A stretch of 64,000 bases of DNA from Hymenopus coronatus. Lineage: Eukaryota; Arthropoda; Insecta; Mantodea; Hymenopodidae. How positions within the stretch are numbered: position 1 is the first letter of the stretch; each line of letters starts with the position of its first letter. Position numbers and translations under genes: made by a program. Of the stretch, positions 24,155-37,550 are shown piece after piece. Location: positions 370,756,132 through 370,820,131 of the forward strand of contig CM060900.1 in assembly GCA_030762935.1 (NCBI GenBank), written 5' to 3'. Under the pieces are notes generated by a model. The model saw nothing but the letters and a program-made list of their open reading frames with translations, did no database searches and was not told where the DNA came from.

Positions 24155-25290
24155 TGAGGGCCACTTCAAGAGTTTCAAGAATGGTTCCAATGAAATATTA
24201 AAAATTAGATCTGCTCATTGCATCTTTTCAAAATATTCTCCACTGCATTCTATACATCATCTCATCTGTTCAAACCAATGCTGCATGACTTTCTTCTTTG
24301 AAGTGAGAGCAAACATATTATTTTTAAGCAGCTACTACAGCTTTAGGTGACTCAAATCGTTCTGCCCCAATTTTTTATATGGGGAGGATGGGTAAATAAC
24401 TTTCTTCTGACTACTGCAGAAATTGGGTTATTTCTTCTGTAGTGTGGGTAGAGTCATTGTCATGGTGCAACAAAATTCCATGCAGACCCGTCTTAAGACT
24501 CTTTTTTCTCAGTTCATTGAAAACCTGTGGCAGAAATTTTGTGATGTAACAGTCTTTTATCCCTCAAGTGGAACTGTCACAATTGGCCAGTTGTTGAGAA
24601 GAAAGACAAATCATCTTCTTGCCAATACTGCTACTTCGCTTCATTTTAGCTGAGGGATCTTTTCCTGGGAAGACTCAAAGTGATGACTGTCATTTAGTTT
24701 CCAGTTTTTCAATCATTTCCTGGCCCCATTGCACACATGCTTGTCTCTGCTCATTTGTGAGCTGGTATGAGATCCTGCAACTGCAGAGCTTCCTGAGATC
24801 AAGCTTTTCTTGCTGGATTGTTTTCACTGCTGCAATATTTTGGTATCTGACCATATCTGCAATGATGATCTTCCCGCAACTTGTGCTCTGCTTTCACCAC
24901 ATTTTCATCCATTGTTGTTGTAGCTGGCTGTTCTCTTCAGTCTTCATCTTTGAGGGAATTCCTTCCTCTTCTAAAATTTCATGCTGCATACCATCAATAA
25001 ACAATGAATTGCAAAGGGCAAAATCCCCAAATGCATGATACAGTCTTTCAAGGCAGGCTAGTCTCTCTCCCCTAAATCAACTTTATAGTCATAGAAAATC
25101 ATAGCAAGGAAATGCTCTTGCTTGAGATCCATCCTAGCATATGGTGCAACAACATCTACTATATATATGCCGTGCTGAAAATGTATATTATTGGAATGCA
25201 CCTATTGTTATCTGAAGTTAGGAAAAGCTGCTTTGGTTTACCAGGACTCATTTTTATTCATTATCAAAACATTTGGAGTGACCCTTGAAT
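24155..25290 (-). mobile_element. decayed mariner
   Basis: The left terminal sequence TGAGGGCCACTTCAAGAG follows TA at 24153-24154. Near 25272-25290 the reverse complement AAGGGTCACTCCAAATG matches it over AGGGYCACTYCAA. The minus strand shows NEQRQACVQWGQEMIEKLE, LRKKSLKTGLHGILLHHDND (second catalytic Asp), STHTTEEITQFL and a C-terminal GEYFEKM. Stops and frameshifts are dense. The exact right end is uncertain by some bases. Confidence 0.83.
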
Positions 25291-25707
25291 TGTAAATAAT
25301 GTCATATCTCAGTCAAATTATTCATTCCTTTTATGAGTTAGATGTTGCCATGCACATTTTGGATGGTTTACTAGATAATTACTGTCAGATGTTGAGAAAC
25401 TTTCAGAGGGTATGAGAGAAACACAGTAATGTTGTTTTTGAATGTTGCCATTATCCTGGAATGGATAAGAGACACATATAAGAGAAAGCGTAACTCATTT
25501 GAGTGATGAGAGTAATATATGTGAGATAACATTGAGCACAGTAGATATGTGAATACTGAAGTGAAGGCTGTATAACACTTTGTTGATTTTTGCATATCAA
25601 GAGTTTTAAATTTCCTTAATGTACCCTCCACATGTGATAATAAGCAGTGTGATTAAGTTGTAGGAACTGCTTGTAAGTCTTATAATAACATAAGAAACAT
25701 GATAATG

Positions 25708-25757
25708 ATAAGTGAGGTTTAAGGGCGCTAAACTGCGATGTCATCAGCACCCTTAAA
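25708..25757. repeat. short inverted repeat (GTTTAAGGGCGCT / AGCACCCTTAAAC)
   Basis: Two 13-bp arms, one mismatch apart from perfect, surround 16 bp. The wording resembles tails of dispersed insect repeats that I have seen, but I cannot name the family. Confidence 0.5.
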
Positions 25758-28674
25758 CATGATAAGGGGGTGAAAGGTGAAATAAAGAAGATGAATAAAT
25801 AGATCAATGGAACACAGAATATGTACAAGGGATGAGAGAGAAAGTTGACAATGAGGACAAATGAGATGTGAGATTGGCAAAATGTATGAGACAATCTGTG
25901 ATCCACAAGAGGGATGAAGAAGATGAAAGTATAAAAGGAAATATTAATGGATTTGAGGGAATATTATCAGGATGAAGGATTTGCAGAAGCTCAGCAAGTG
26001 GGTTAAGCTTCTTGAGGATTGTCAAAAATGTCAAGAAATGAGAAGATAATAACATCATGGGGTTAAATAGTCTTAATGAAGAAATAGTTAGATGGAGACT
26101 TCAGAATCTTAACAGATGCAACAACAAAGGTAATAATACATGCATCAAGCTACTGAAATAAGATGGGACTGTCATTTTTAAGCCTTCTGCCAAAAACTTT
26201 CAGCCGTATGTGGGAATTGAAGTATAAAGCAGAGATGCTGAGACATACTTATCCAGTAGGCACTGATTGCTGTTTTGAATGTTTAGCCAGCAGAATTCAC
26301 TCACACTTAAATTTCTTGAACATGAGGAATATCCTTCATGAGGCTGACAGAGCATCACCAGCGGGAGCCCACTGCAGGCCATTGAGTAGTGTGTGCTGAG
26401 TGTGTAGCAAGTCAAAAAATTTGATAGCTCACTGTTCCTGCCATTAAAGGATTGCAAACAGAAAATGATTAAGTGCTGGCATGAAGAAGAGCATATTGAT
26501 ATGGTATCCAGTGATATTGCATACCCTGAGTCAAACAACAGCCTCTTTGTAGAAGATTGGATGTCAGAAAGACACTTTTTGGAACTGGGGTCATCGCAGT
26601 CATCATGAAACCTAATGTAGCAAAGGAAACCCTGCTGGAATTATCATTTGCCAGTGTGTCATACATATGTGAATTATTGTCATGAAGGTGACTGAGGACA
26701 GGTTATTTTTAGGAGCCTGAAGTTATAAATCCCAACTTTCAGAGGCATTGAAAAATGTGGGGCACATATTTGAAGATCTGATCTGAAGAGTAGCCGACCA
26801 TCCAACCTGCATTGCAACAAAGAAATGTTTAGTACTTGGAGAGACAATATCAGGTCACCCTCACTTGGGAAAATAGCAATAAGAGGCAAAAGACAGTAAC
26901 TACATTGATACTGGAGATGTCATCAGACATCTACATGCATCCATTTAGCCAAAAAAAGAAGAAAAAAATTGGGATCAAAGTGCGCTAGAGGTCATGAGAG
27001 AGCCATACATACATCCTTTATCCTTGCCTATATTCCTGATAAGAAGAGACAGTGGAGAGTTATACTGCTGCAAGGATCATAAGGGTTGTTTCCCTTTATC
27101 TGGATTGATGACTGATTAGGCATCCTGGTGGTATCCATTGTTCTTGAGTTTAGATCTTATGTGATGATGCTGGCAAGTGGTGCTAAACCTCCAAGACAAG
27201 AGAAGGGCTGTCCTCTTAACAGTTCAGTAATACTTACAATTTATTTAATTCATTTATTTACTTATTTACATTATTTCATGACAATTCACTCAACCATCAA
27301 AACACATTGGCTGCATTTAAAGAATTTCATTATTTGTGAAATGTGGTTAACCTATTATAGCTGTCCACTATACCTGATATCTTCTTCATAATAAAATGCC
27401 TGAGAAGCCCTGAAGAACTGACATAGTGTGTTGTAAAGACTGGAATAAACTTTGAAAGCCAAGAAGTACATAAAGGAACTATCTAACTTCACAGCCCACA
27501 TTGTTATGTTATCAGGGGTAACCACAGATCTGGATAAGACCTGTGTGGTTAAGGAATAATCAAAGAACAAACTAGAGATGAGAAGCTTCCTTGGACTAAA
27601 CACTATTATTGCTAAGTCATCAGTGGCTTTTCTGGCCTCTATAAATCATTCACACATCTCATTTAGAAGGTCAAAATAGTATTCCCATAATTGAAATCAG
27701 AAGTATGCAATATACTGATTTTACGTCTCCGACAATCAGGTCAGTTTCATCATGAACTGATATAAACAATATTGGAATTACAGGCATATTGCATTAGGTC
27801 AGGATGAGCTGCAGCAAATCATCACTTATTTCAGCAGGAGAGTATTCAATGTGAAAGACCACTGTGTTAACTAGCAAGATCTGCCAGCAAAAGTGAAGAC
27901 CCATATGTAATTCCAAAGGTATCTGTAACTAGACTCATTACACCTTCAAGCTAACCATCCACTCTGATTTGGCCTGTGAGTTTAACATATTGAAGGAAGA
28001 GCACTTGGATCCAGTAGCTAAAGTGAACACAACTTTAAATCCAAACATTAGCAATGAAGAACTCACTTCAGTATGGATGTTTTCTACAGATTGTAATTTC
28101 AAAATGAAACTGGCAATTAGTCTAGAATTGAAACAGAAGGAAAATACACCAGCTATTCACATAAATTGTGCTGATTGTTAAACTGCAGTGTTGAGGAGGG
28201 AACAGTTGATATGAAGCTTTTACTGACGCAACTGCAAATGTTGGCATACAACCTTCCATACAGCTGTTTTCAAGGTGAAAAATGTTCTGCTGGATGTGGT
28301 GGTGATATTGCTGTGGACTACAAACAAAACTTATTATCACATGCTCCCCAGCTGCTTTGGACAGCTGGTTGACTTTCACTTCAAAGCATCTTTTTGTTTT
28401 ACTGCATTCAGAAACTACACCTAAAGTTCCCTCTAAAATTTCATTGCACAGTGATAACAGATATGAAAATTTAGCATACAAAAGCCCTCAAGTCTTTGTT
28501 GGTAGCCATTTCCTTTCTTATCACTCTGCTGATGAAATCAATTACTACAAAACAGCTGTACAAACCACTGAAACCTTTTAAGCTTAACCTTTCATTGGTG
28601 ATAATTGCCTATATCTGAGTAGGTATCATTGAATTTGAGTTGTTCATGTTTGTAATTGACAAGCTCATTTTTAA
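25758..28674. other. degenerate coding-like region, unrecognised
   Basis: Several plus-strand frames are open or lightly broken, notably 26163-26399, 27969-28181, 28175-28372 and 28357-28581. The last three overlap as if one reading frame had been shifted. I see no domain, splice context or terminal repeats. It may be an old transposon or a processed pseudogene. No function is assigned. Confidence 0.35.
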
Positions 28675-29074
28675 CCACTTGAGCGATGGCCATTTAAACC
28701 CTGCATGGCCGGTAATGGATACCCAATAAACAATTCAAGGCATTTAAATTGTTAAATGTAGGCAAATATGCTTCGTACATAAACATTCGTATCTTTGGTA
28801 TTTATTAAGATATTTTAGTGAAACAAAAACTGGCTTAAAGCTCATCAAAGGTACTATACATCTATTATAGAAACAAAAAAAGAGACTGTATTGACAAAAG
28901 TTTAAATATCACTAATTTTTTCTTTGTAACAAAAGTCATTCTGTACGTCGAGCGCTACTAATTTGTGAGTCAGGCTTGTGTTATGTGTGTACAAATGTAT
29001 ATACATATAGCTAGCTAAGCACAATGTTCTTGGCTTCAAGGGTTTATCATTCTGTTTAATGTTACAATACAATT

Positions 29075-29086
29075 ATGTGTGTGTGT

Positions 29087-29137
<51 letters not shown>
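29075..29137. repeat. (GT)n microsatellite inside piggyBac copy 2
   Basis: About 31 GT units with one AT interruption, located between the left end and the transposase start. Confidence 0.95.
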
Positions 29138-29141
<4 letters not shown>

Positions 29142-29329
29142 TGTTTTTTGAGGCACACCCAAACTGCAAAGAAATCAAACCTCTCCATCAGCATTTCTAT
29201 TTACACCTTAGAATAAATACATAGCGGAGATTTATGGTAGAGTCATGTAGCTATGGGGTTCACAGTTTTTTGTTTTAGCTATAAGAAAAGCACATTCGAA
29301 AATGTTATATCTCAGTTCTAACCATAGCT

Positions 29330-31062
<1,733 letters not shown>

Positions 31063-31240
31063 TAAAGGTAAGACTTTATTTATTCTAGAATTTATTTAAA
31101 TTTATAATAAAAAATTAAAATAATTAGGGTTAAATAAGCATTAAATGCATGCATGCACAGGATGTCATATGGTGTCCATATCGATTCTCCTGCATTTTAA
31201 AATTGACATCATATGACATCCATATCCGAGAAAAGGTTAA

Positions 31241-31992
31241 TAAGCATATACATTGTAGAGCTGCTTACACAAACTCCTTCATAAAGATGTCCATTTTATT
31301 AACTTACAAATGCGAACCTTATTTTACTTTCAATTAAATATTTAAAATCTATGCAGTATACTCAGCAGTGATAAATTAATAGGCCTACTACCTCTTGAAT
31401 AAATCATTTGTTATAGTTTCTTCCATATGACCTCATAACCTACTTTTTATTTTGCTTGTACAGTTTTATTTGAAAAACTGTCCATAAATTGCAACATATA
31501 ATCAAGCACACTGTTTCATTAGAATGTATAGCATTAACATATCATCTCACAATTTATGTACACAAGAGTGGAAAGAGCTCCAACTGGGTAATTCATTTAT
31601 TAGCTGTAACAGAAACCTGAGTGACAAATTTTGGCTGAAGTTCAACTTCAAAATAATTACATTTATCATTAGGATCACAATTGTATTTTCTTATGCTCAA
31701 AAAATCAGTTTTGAAAAGGACTGAGTATAACTTATTTTAAATCTCATAACAGAATAAATATAACTGTTTACTTAATTATGTTAATTTCACACTTTCTTGT
31801 TCCCCTCAGCATCCTGCATTCCAGAACAATTATTGTCAGGTATGTCATAAATATTCCAAAGTTGTATAAACTCATCACTTGAATTTTCCTGAAGAAAATA
31901 TAAATTTGGCATTTATATCCAATTTTAGCATACTTTTTGTATTTTGAGTACATTTTGTATTTCACTGCATTTTCAAACTCTTTACAAGATAG
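31241..31992. other. intronic stretch, nothing recognised
   Basis: AT-rich with short frames only. Confidence 0.5.
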
Positions 31993-32302
31993 TATTGGAT
32001 TAATTGTATTTTTCACACAAGCTGTGTGCAGGACAGGGGTTGGATAGGTAGAGTCTGACTGAAAAAAAATTCAATGCCATACCTGGGATTTGAACCACGA
32101 ATCTCCCAATCTCTAGGTGGTTGCTCTGCCACTGAGCTTCCATGGCAACATGTCGGCATAGCATTGAACTTCTCAACTGACTTGCTGTTTCCCAATAAAC
32201 CATCAGGTGTTCTCAAATTATTTTGAGATGACAACCCCAATGGCAACTTACAATTATGGAAGTACTTAAGTCCCAGGATTCATAGTAGAGCCAACTATTA
32301 TT
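31993..32302 (-). mobile_element. tRNA-containing repeat, family C, unit 1
   Basis: In minus sense it begins TAATAGTTGGCTCTACTATG, has about 110 bp of leader, then a tRNA-like part with AGCTCAGTGGCAGAGC and GGTTCAAATCC, and ends with CAGTCAGACTCTACCTATCC and an ACAATTAATCCAATAC tail. The familiar open frame containing SSVAEQPPRD is just the translated tRNA part. Confidence 0.8.
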
Positions 32303-32602
32303 ATCAATTGGTATTGAATTAATTGTTTTCTTCAACCAAGCCATGTGTAGGACTGGAGTTGGATAGGTAGAGTCAGACTGAAAAATTCAATGCCATAGCT
32401 GGGATTCGAACCATGGATCTCCCGATCTCTAGGCGGTTGCTCTGCCACTGAGCTACCATGGCAATGTGCATACATAGCATTGAACTTCTCAACTGACTTG
32501 CATGTTTCCCAGCAAACCACAAGGTGTTCTCAAATTATTTTGAGATGACAACCCCAATGGCGATTTACAATGTTGTAAATACCATGATTCATAGTATGGC
32601 CA
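32303..32602 (-). mobile_element. tRNA-containing repeat, family C, unit 2
   Basis: Same structure and orientation as unit 1 and joined to it head to tail. The tRNA-like part has acceptor-stem halves GCCATGG and CTATGGC, D-arm GCTC/GAGC and B box GGTTCGAATCC. It is diverged from unit 1. Confidence 0.8.
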
Positions 32603-32815
32603 AAAGAAACAATTAATCCAATACCAATTGACCATAATAGTTGGCTATACTATAAATCCTGGGACTTAAGTCAGTTGAGAAGTTCAATGCTATGCTGACA
32701 TGTTGCCATTGTAGCTCAGTGGCAGAGCAACCAGCTAGAAATCAGGAGATCCGTTCAAGTCCAGGCTTTGACATTGAATTTTTCAGTCTGACTCTGCCTA
32801 TCCAATTTTCCGAGA
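32603..32815 (+). mobile_element. tRNA-containing repeat, family C, inverted unit 3
   Basis: Plus-strand copy lacking about 90 bp of the leader between GGGACTTAAG and TCAGTTGAGAAG. It has GTAGCTCAGTGGCAGAGCAA and a mutated B box. It faces units 1 and 2 head to head and ends about 140 bp from the CAPS exon. Confidence 0.8.
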
Positions 32816-32953
32816 TAGTTTACAGCTGCGAAAAATGAAAATACAAGATGCAACCCCTTATAAACATTTCATGCTATATCACATTTGTGAAATATCTTCT
32901 TCCCTAGTAATCTCATTCATATTTTCTAATGAAACACTGGTATGTAAACTTAC

Positions 32954-33060
32954 CCGCAATGCTTCATATTCAATGGTTTGTCCATCCTGCAAGCTATCTT
33001 TATTCTTAAGTCTTGATCTGCACAGTTCTTTGGAATTACCATTTTGTGCCATTCTGGAAG
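32954..33060 (-). CDS. Cadps: CAPS exon, C2-to-PH linker
   Basis: This 107-bp internal exon reads [19 protein letters not shown] followed by [16 protein letters not shown] and two bases of the next Gly codon. The family shows EWHKM.(V/I)PKN...DQDL(R/K)IK at this place. The acceptor is TTTGCTCAG just right of 33060. The donor is GTAAGT just left of 32954. The exon enters in phase 0 and leaves with two bases, which matches its neighbours. The long open frame covering both this exon and its flanks (about 32879-33130) is a different frame and is a shadow. The exon lies about 140 bp from an inverted repeat cluster (31993-32815). Confidence 0.95.
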
Positions 33061-34140
33061 CTGAGCAAAGTGAAGAAATGAAATTATTATACTCACAACT
33101 AAAACTGAAGAAAATATGTTTATAAATCATTTATAAAGCAAACAAATGCCATAGTAACAAAACACTTTTCAGTTATTTGTTTAGCCTGCAGATAAATTTC
33201 ACATTGAAGTATCATTAAACATTTGACATAATTAAGGCAATTCATCTGTGAAAATAAAATGGCCAAAGTTTTCTTCTGATGGCTTTTACTTTTTCCCCCA
33301 TATTTTCAAAACATAACATTCAGTGTGAAATCACTGTTAGGATACTAAACTTTTATTCATTATAAATAACTTTTGGTATGGTAATATGAAATGCTCCTTG
33401 GAACCTGCAGGTTATCATATCACTCCCAAGTTTTTAATTTGAGCTTACTATGCCTATGTAAAGAAATTTTTTTGAGATATTTCTTAATCTTAAATAATTT
33501 AAGAGGGAAAAAAATTGTCCCTTTTTATTGAATTATTTTTTAACTTCTTCATTTTGAATTACATGAAAATTAGTTTTACCTGAACTATTTCACATTCTAT
33601 TAGATAGTGCACAATTCTCTTTAAATTTGTGTATTCTATGGCTCTCCTTAAAATTTCTAATTAATAAGTTATAATCAATTGTGAATAGTGAAAAATGTTC
33701 AAAAAATGGAACTGAGAAATATGGAGTTTAGAGTTTAATGTTGTGCTTTACATAAATAGTACAGCACCAAATAAATAGGTATTTGTGTGCTTTGAAGTGT
33801 TTAATATTAAGAAAAAAAATTGCACCATGATAGTACAATCTGTAGAAAAATAGAAAATACAAAAGTTGAACATTTGCACATATTTTATAACTTTCACCAA
33901 TACATTGCTATAAAGAATATCAAATGAAACACAATTTGAAAATTTTGTTGTATTAGGGCATACCTTTAAATGTAAATTTAGTGTTTATCTATTTTGTTCT
34001 TATTATTTTTATTACTGAGTTATGAGTAGTTAACACAGTATTATAAAACTGATGGCATTTTTCGACTTCCTTTAGAGCAAATTTTAAGAAAATGGAAATT
34101 TGTGTCTCAGAATGTGAATTTGTGATATTAGTAAACCTAC
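33061..34140. other. intronic stretch, nothing recognised
   Basis: AT-rich CAPS intron following the acceptor of the C2-PH linker exon. Confidence 0.5.
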
Positions 34141-34147
34141 TTCAGTC

Positions 34148-34210
34148 AGGGGCGTATTTATGGAGGAGACGAACAGGACCGGACCCTCCCCCCCGAAGCC
34201 CTCAAAAAAA
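34148..34210 (+). repeat. possible hAT-type transposon end
   Basis: CAGGGGCGTATTTATGGAGG followed by a C-run and A-run resembles hAT ends of the CAGGGGCGTA type. No matching right end or 8-bp duplication was found. Confidence 0.3.
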
Positions 34211-37200
34211 AAAGGAAAAACTACTTACAAGTTCTTCTACTTTTTTTAACATAAAAGTGACACATTCATTGACATTCTCCATCATAAACAGCTTTCTGTT
34301 ATACCACAGAAATAAAGGCATATATTTAACTTAAAATAAGATTATTTGTAGCTTTAGTGCGGGTTAGTAGCTTTCCAACCAGCAAGACTCTGCAACCAGC
34401 GACTGCCTGCACAGCATGCATTCCTACAACTACCTACATCCTCTCTGCATGTTGGTTTAGAGCTACTTAAGTATAGTGTTAATGTAATGTGTATCATGGT
34501 ATACGATAGTGAATGGCTACTTGTACTCTTTTCCTCTGGTTCGTTGATCCGTTATGCTAATTAATTTACCTTTTGTTTGTTCCTTATTCAATTGAATTGA
34601 CATGGAAAAAACGCATAAAGCTGATGATACCGGTAAAAGACTGCCACTCACCCCGTAAAAATGGAACAGACCCTTTTTTTTACCTGTGTATCCCGCATCC
34701 CGAGAATATTTATTGGAAAGTGAATAGGTCCCGTGTTTCTTGACACTGTCTTCCTAAATTAAAAACCTAGCTAAAACTGTTGCCATTCCTTGTTGTGAAA
34801 AATGCTGAGTTGACGCTTATCTCACTTAATTTTGTCATTGCTTAGCGCATTCTGTGAACAGTAAAGACAGACAAAGTTTGCCCTGTATAGTTGGCAGTTG
34901 ATGTGCTGTGATATTTGCCAGAAGTTACCCTATTTTGCCTAAATGGAAATGCGCCTTCCTATACAATTTACAGGAAGATATCCTTTCTTCAAAGAGACAA
35001 AGCTTAATTATCGTGTTTAGTGTAACATTTACAATCAACATTTTCAATTGCACAGGGTGGGAACTCAGATATTATAAAGTATATTTCTTCAATATCATGT
35101 TTCCTTCATTCTGATGTTATGTTAATACCATATTCAGAAAGTATTCATCAGTTAATCACAACCTTTTCAAGCATCCCGTATTTAAATGGGGGAAAAAATG
35201 GTGTCAGCACTACATATTCTTTTTTTAAAAGGAATACAACTGGATCAGCTTCAGAAAGTGACAAAGGATGTTAAAACTGACCAATCAAGTACCAGACAAC
35301 CAGAAAAATAATGCACTGCTGAGTTTTCAAGTAGTAAAGCTTTGACATCTTAAGTTTATTCCCAGCCAAAACACGCATCTCATTTCATCAATACTAACGA
35401 CATTGGGCTGTATACCTCTAAAGGTAGGATAAAGAATGGTACTTCATTAGTTACTTTAAATGTTGCATACCTGCTTTGTATTCTTAAATGATTTTATTAA
35501 AAAAGTATTTGATTGTTTTTCTGCATGGGTAGAGCTTGTAAACCGGCCCCGTACAGACTGCTCGCCAGCCAATTGTTGCTGGCCATGAGCAGATATAAAA
35601 CAAATAGGTAAACATGTAATAATTACATAATAAAGAAATAATAAATAGGCTATTCCAAAGGTCTATATTTACAAAACATAGTCAAAACAGCTTTGCAACA
35701 ATAGATAGCAACTGACGGGCAACAGTGAGCAGTCTAGTAGGTACTTGCTGTTGGTTTTTTGTGCACCATTCTGTAGAACCTTATTTACTCGTGTTTATTA
35801 AATTTTTTTCATCAATTGACCACTTTTTCATTAAAATTACTTACAGCTCAACTTATTTAGGCAAATCAAACTCAAGCACCATACATTAATCATAATACAG
35901 AGTAAGTCTACAAAGCTGATAAACCAAATTGCATTGTTATTTGAGTAACAGACACTAGAAGATTTAAGTAAGAAAAAAAATGAAGCATTATTGTATCAAA
36001 CATTAATAAAACTATTAAGATAAACCATGTTATAGGTTAAAAAATATGGTGAACAACTGATTGCATTTAAACTAATAAAGAAACTTTTATGCTTTGCGGT
36101 ATGTGTGAAATAGTTGGTACATGTCCAGTTTCTCGAAACAATTTTAGAGAATTGCCCAAAAATGTATCTTTTCTTTAAGTGATAGTCATTCCATGGCTGG
36201 CGCTATATCCGCTGAGGAACTAAGTAAGCCGACTTATGATAAGTTCATTATAACCTCAAATTTTTGCCCGATTTTCACATAATTTTTACGAATAATAATC
36301 ATTAGTTATTTCCTTGTAGGTTCAAGAGAAATAAGGGAATATATTAGACTGATGCAATAGTCAATCTACTAAAAGCTGGTTGCCAAGTTAAAGACTTTTG
36401 ACAATCCATTCCCTTTGCATGGTCAGGAGTAAATAAAATATACATATGACGATGTGTCATTTGAGAAAAGCATTATTGGAAAATTTATACCAATAACAAG
36501 GAATAACTACAAAATAGCTAGCTCTACAAACGAATGTACTTGTCATAAATTCTGTTTTTAATGAGATATACATTTTTGTATAGCATGAGTTTTTATCTAT
36601 TTCCTATGGTTTATCGCTTTTGCTATCCTCCAGGACGAAGAAGGCTTCAGAGGCTTTTCCCAGAAAACTCAAGATATACATTTTAATTGCTTCTCAATTT
36701 CTTTAATATATGGTGGCATTTAATACAAACCGTTTGAGCTATTTTTGAGAAAATAAGTTTAAAAATATTCCATATAAATGGTAGTTTGGGATGGATGGGA
36801 AAGTTTCCTAAAAACCTTTGCGTCACATGTTTGAAAGATGCTAAACTCAAAAACCAAGTTTGGTACTTAACCTACTTTTGTTTATAGTTATGCTGCTCAC
36901 GGACGCACACGTTGATCTTATTCTTAAAACGCTTTTTCAGGGATTCACTTGTCCTCAAAACATGTATTTTCGACAAAATATTGCCGATGAATTTCTGGAT
37001 GGAATGCACTACCTTTGCTACCTATGTACATTGTATGTGATAGAGAAACTAAAACTACAAGTGAAAAATAAAATATGAAGGTTGACTAATTAATGAAATT
37101 TTAAACAAAAATATTATGTGGAATAATGCAGGAATATACTCAACTAGATCATAAATAAATTTACTATTGAAACTCTTTCATTCATTTAATTTGTTCTTGG

Positions 37201-37275
37201 TAATCTACAATATTGTCTAAAATTAAATATAAAGTCCAAAAATAAAAACAATTTGTATTGATTATGTAAAACGAA
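34211..37275. other. intronic stretch, no recognised gene
   Basis: Mostly AT-rich, with slightly GC-richer islets near 34380-34700 and 35540-35600, including CCAGCCAATTGTTGCTGG. Short frames only. Confidence 0.45.
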
Positions 37276-37550
37276 GAGTAAGTTTTATTTATGGAGTTCT
37301 TTAATGCTACAGTTCTCAGCATCCCATTTAGGCATGAAAGACCTCTTAATTTTCCTCAGAGGCCACTTTATTAGTTTTGAGGTTTATGTGCCATAAATCT
37401 ACAACAGAGGACCGACATCTTTATTTTCCTTCTGAAGGAAGCTATGCTAAGGATTTTTATGACCAAATAAAATCCATCAGCTCTGCCAGATTTGAACCCG
37501 CAGTCTTGGGAAATAGAGGCTAACATGTTACCCCTAAACCATGGAGGAAT
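37276..37550 (-). mobile_element. tRNA-derived SINE, family A, copy 2
   Basis: Matches 2437-2722 along its length, for example CCTTCTGAAGGAAGC and GCTAAGGATTTT in plus reading, with the B-box region TTTGAACCCGCAG. Diverged; no clear target duplication. Confidence 0.8.

Noticed and set aside
23899..24201. Leu-Ser repeat open frame
   Set aside because: Translation of the (CT)n microsatellite.
24619..25038. 139-codon plus-strand open frame
   Set aside because: Antisense to the decayed mariner at 24155-25290, which gives recognisable transposase residues on the minus strand.
32355..32480. A tRNA gene
   Set aside because: Stems are partly broken, it is embedded in repeat units with copies on both sides, and related units share the same flanks.
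32332..32520. Open frame with SSVAEQPPRDREIHGSNPS, also at 32013-32246
   Set aside because: It is the translation of the tRNA-like A and B box part of family C repeats; not a protein gene.
32879..33130. Minus-strand frame including [14 protein letters not shown]
   Set aside because: It is a shadow frame; the spliced frame gives the conserved CAPS residues [10 protein letters not shown].
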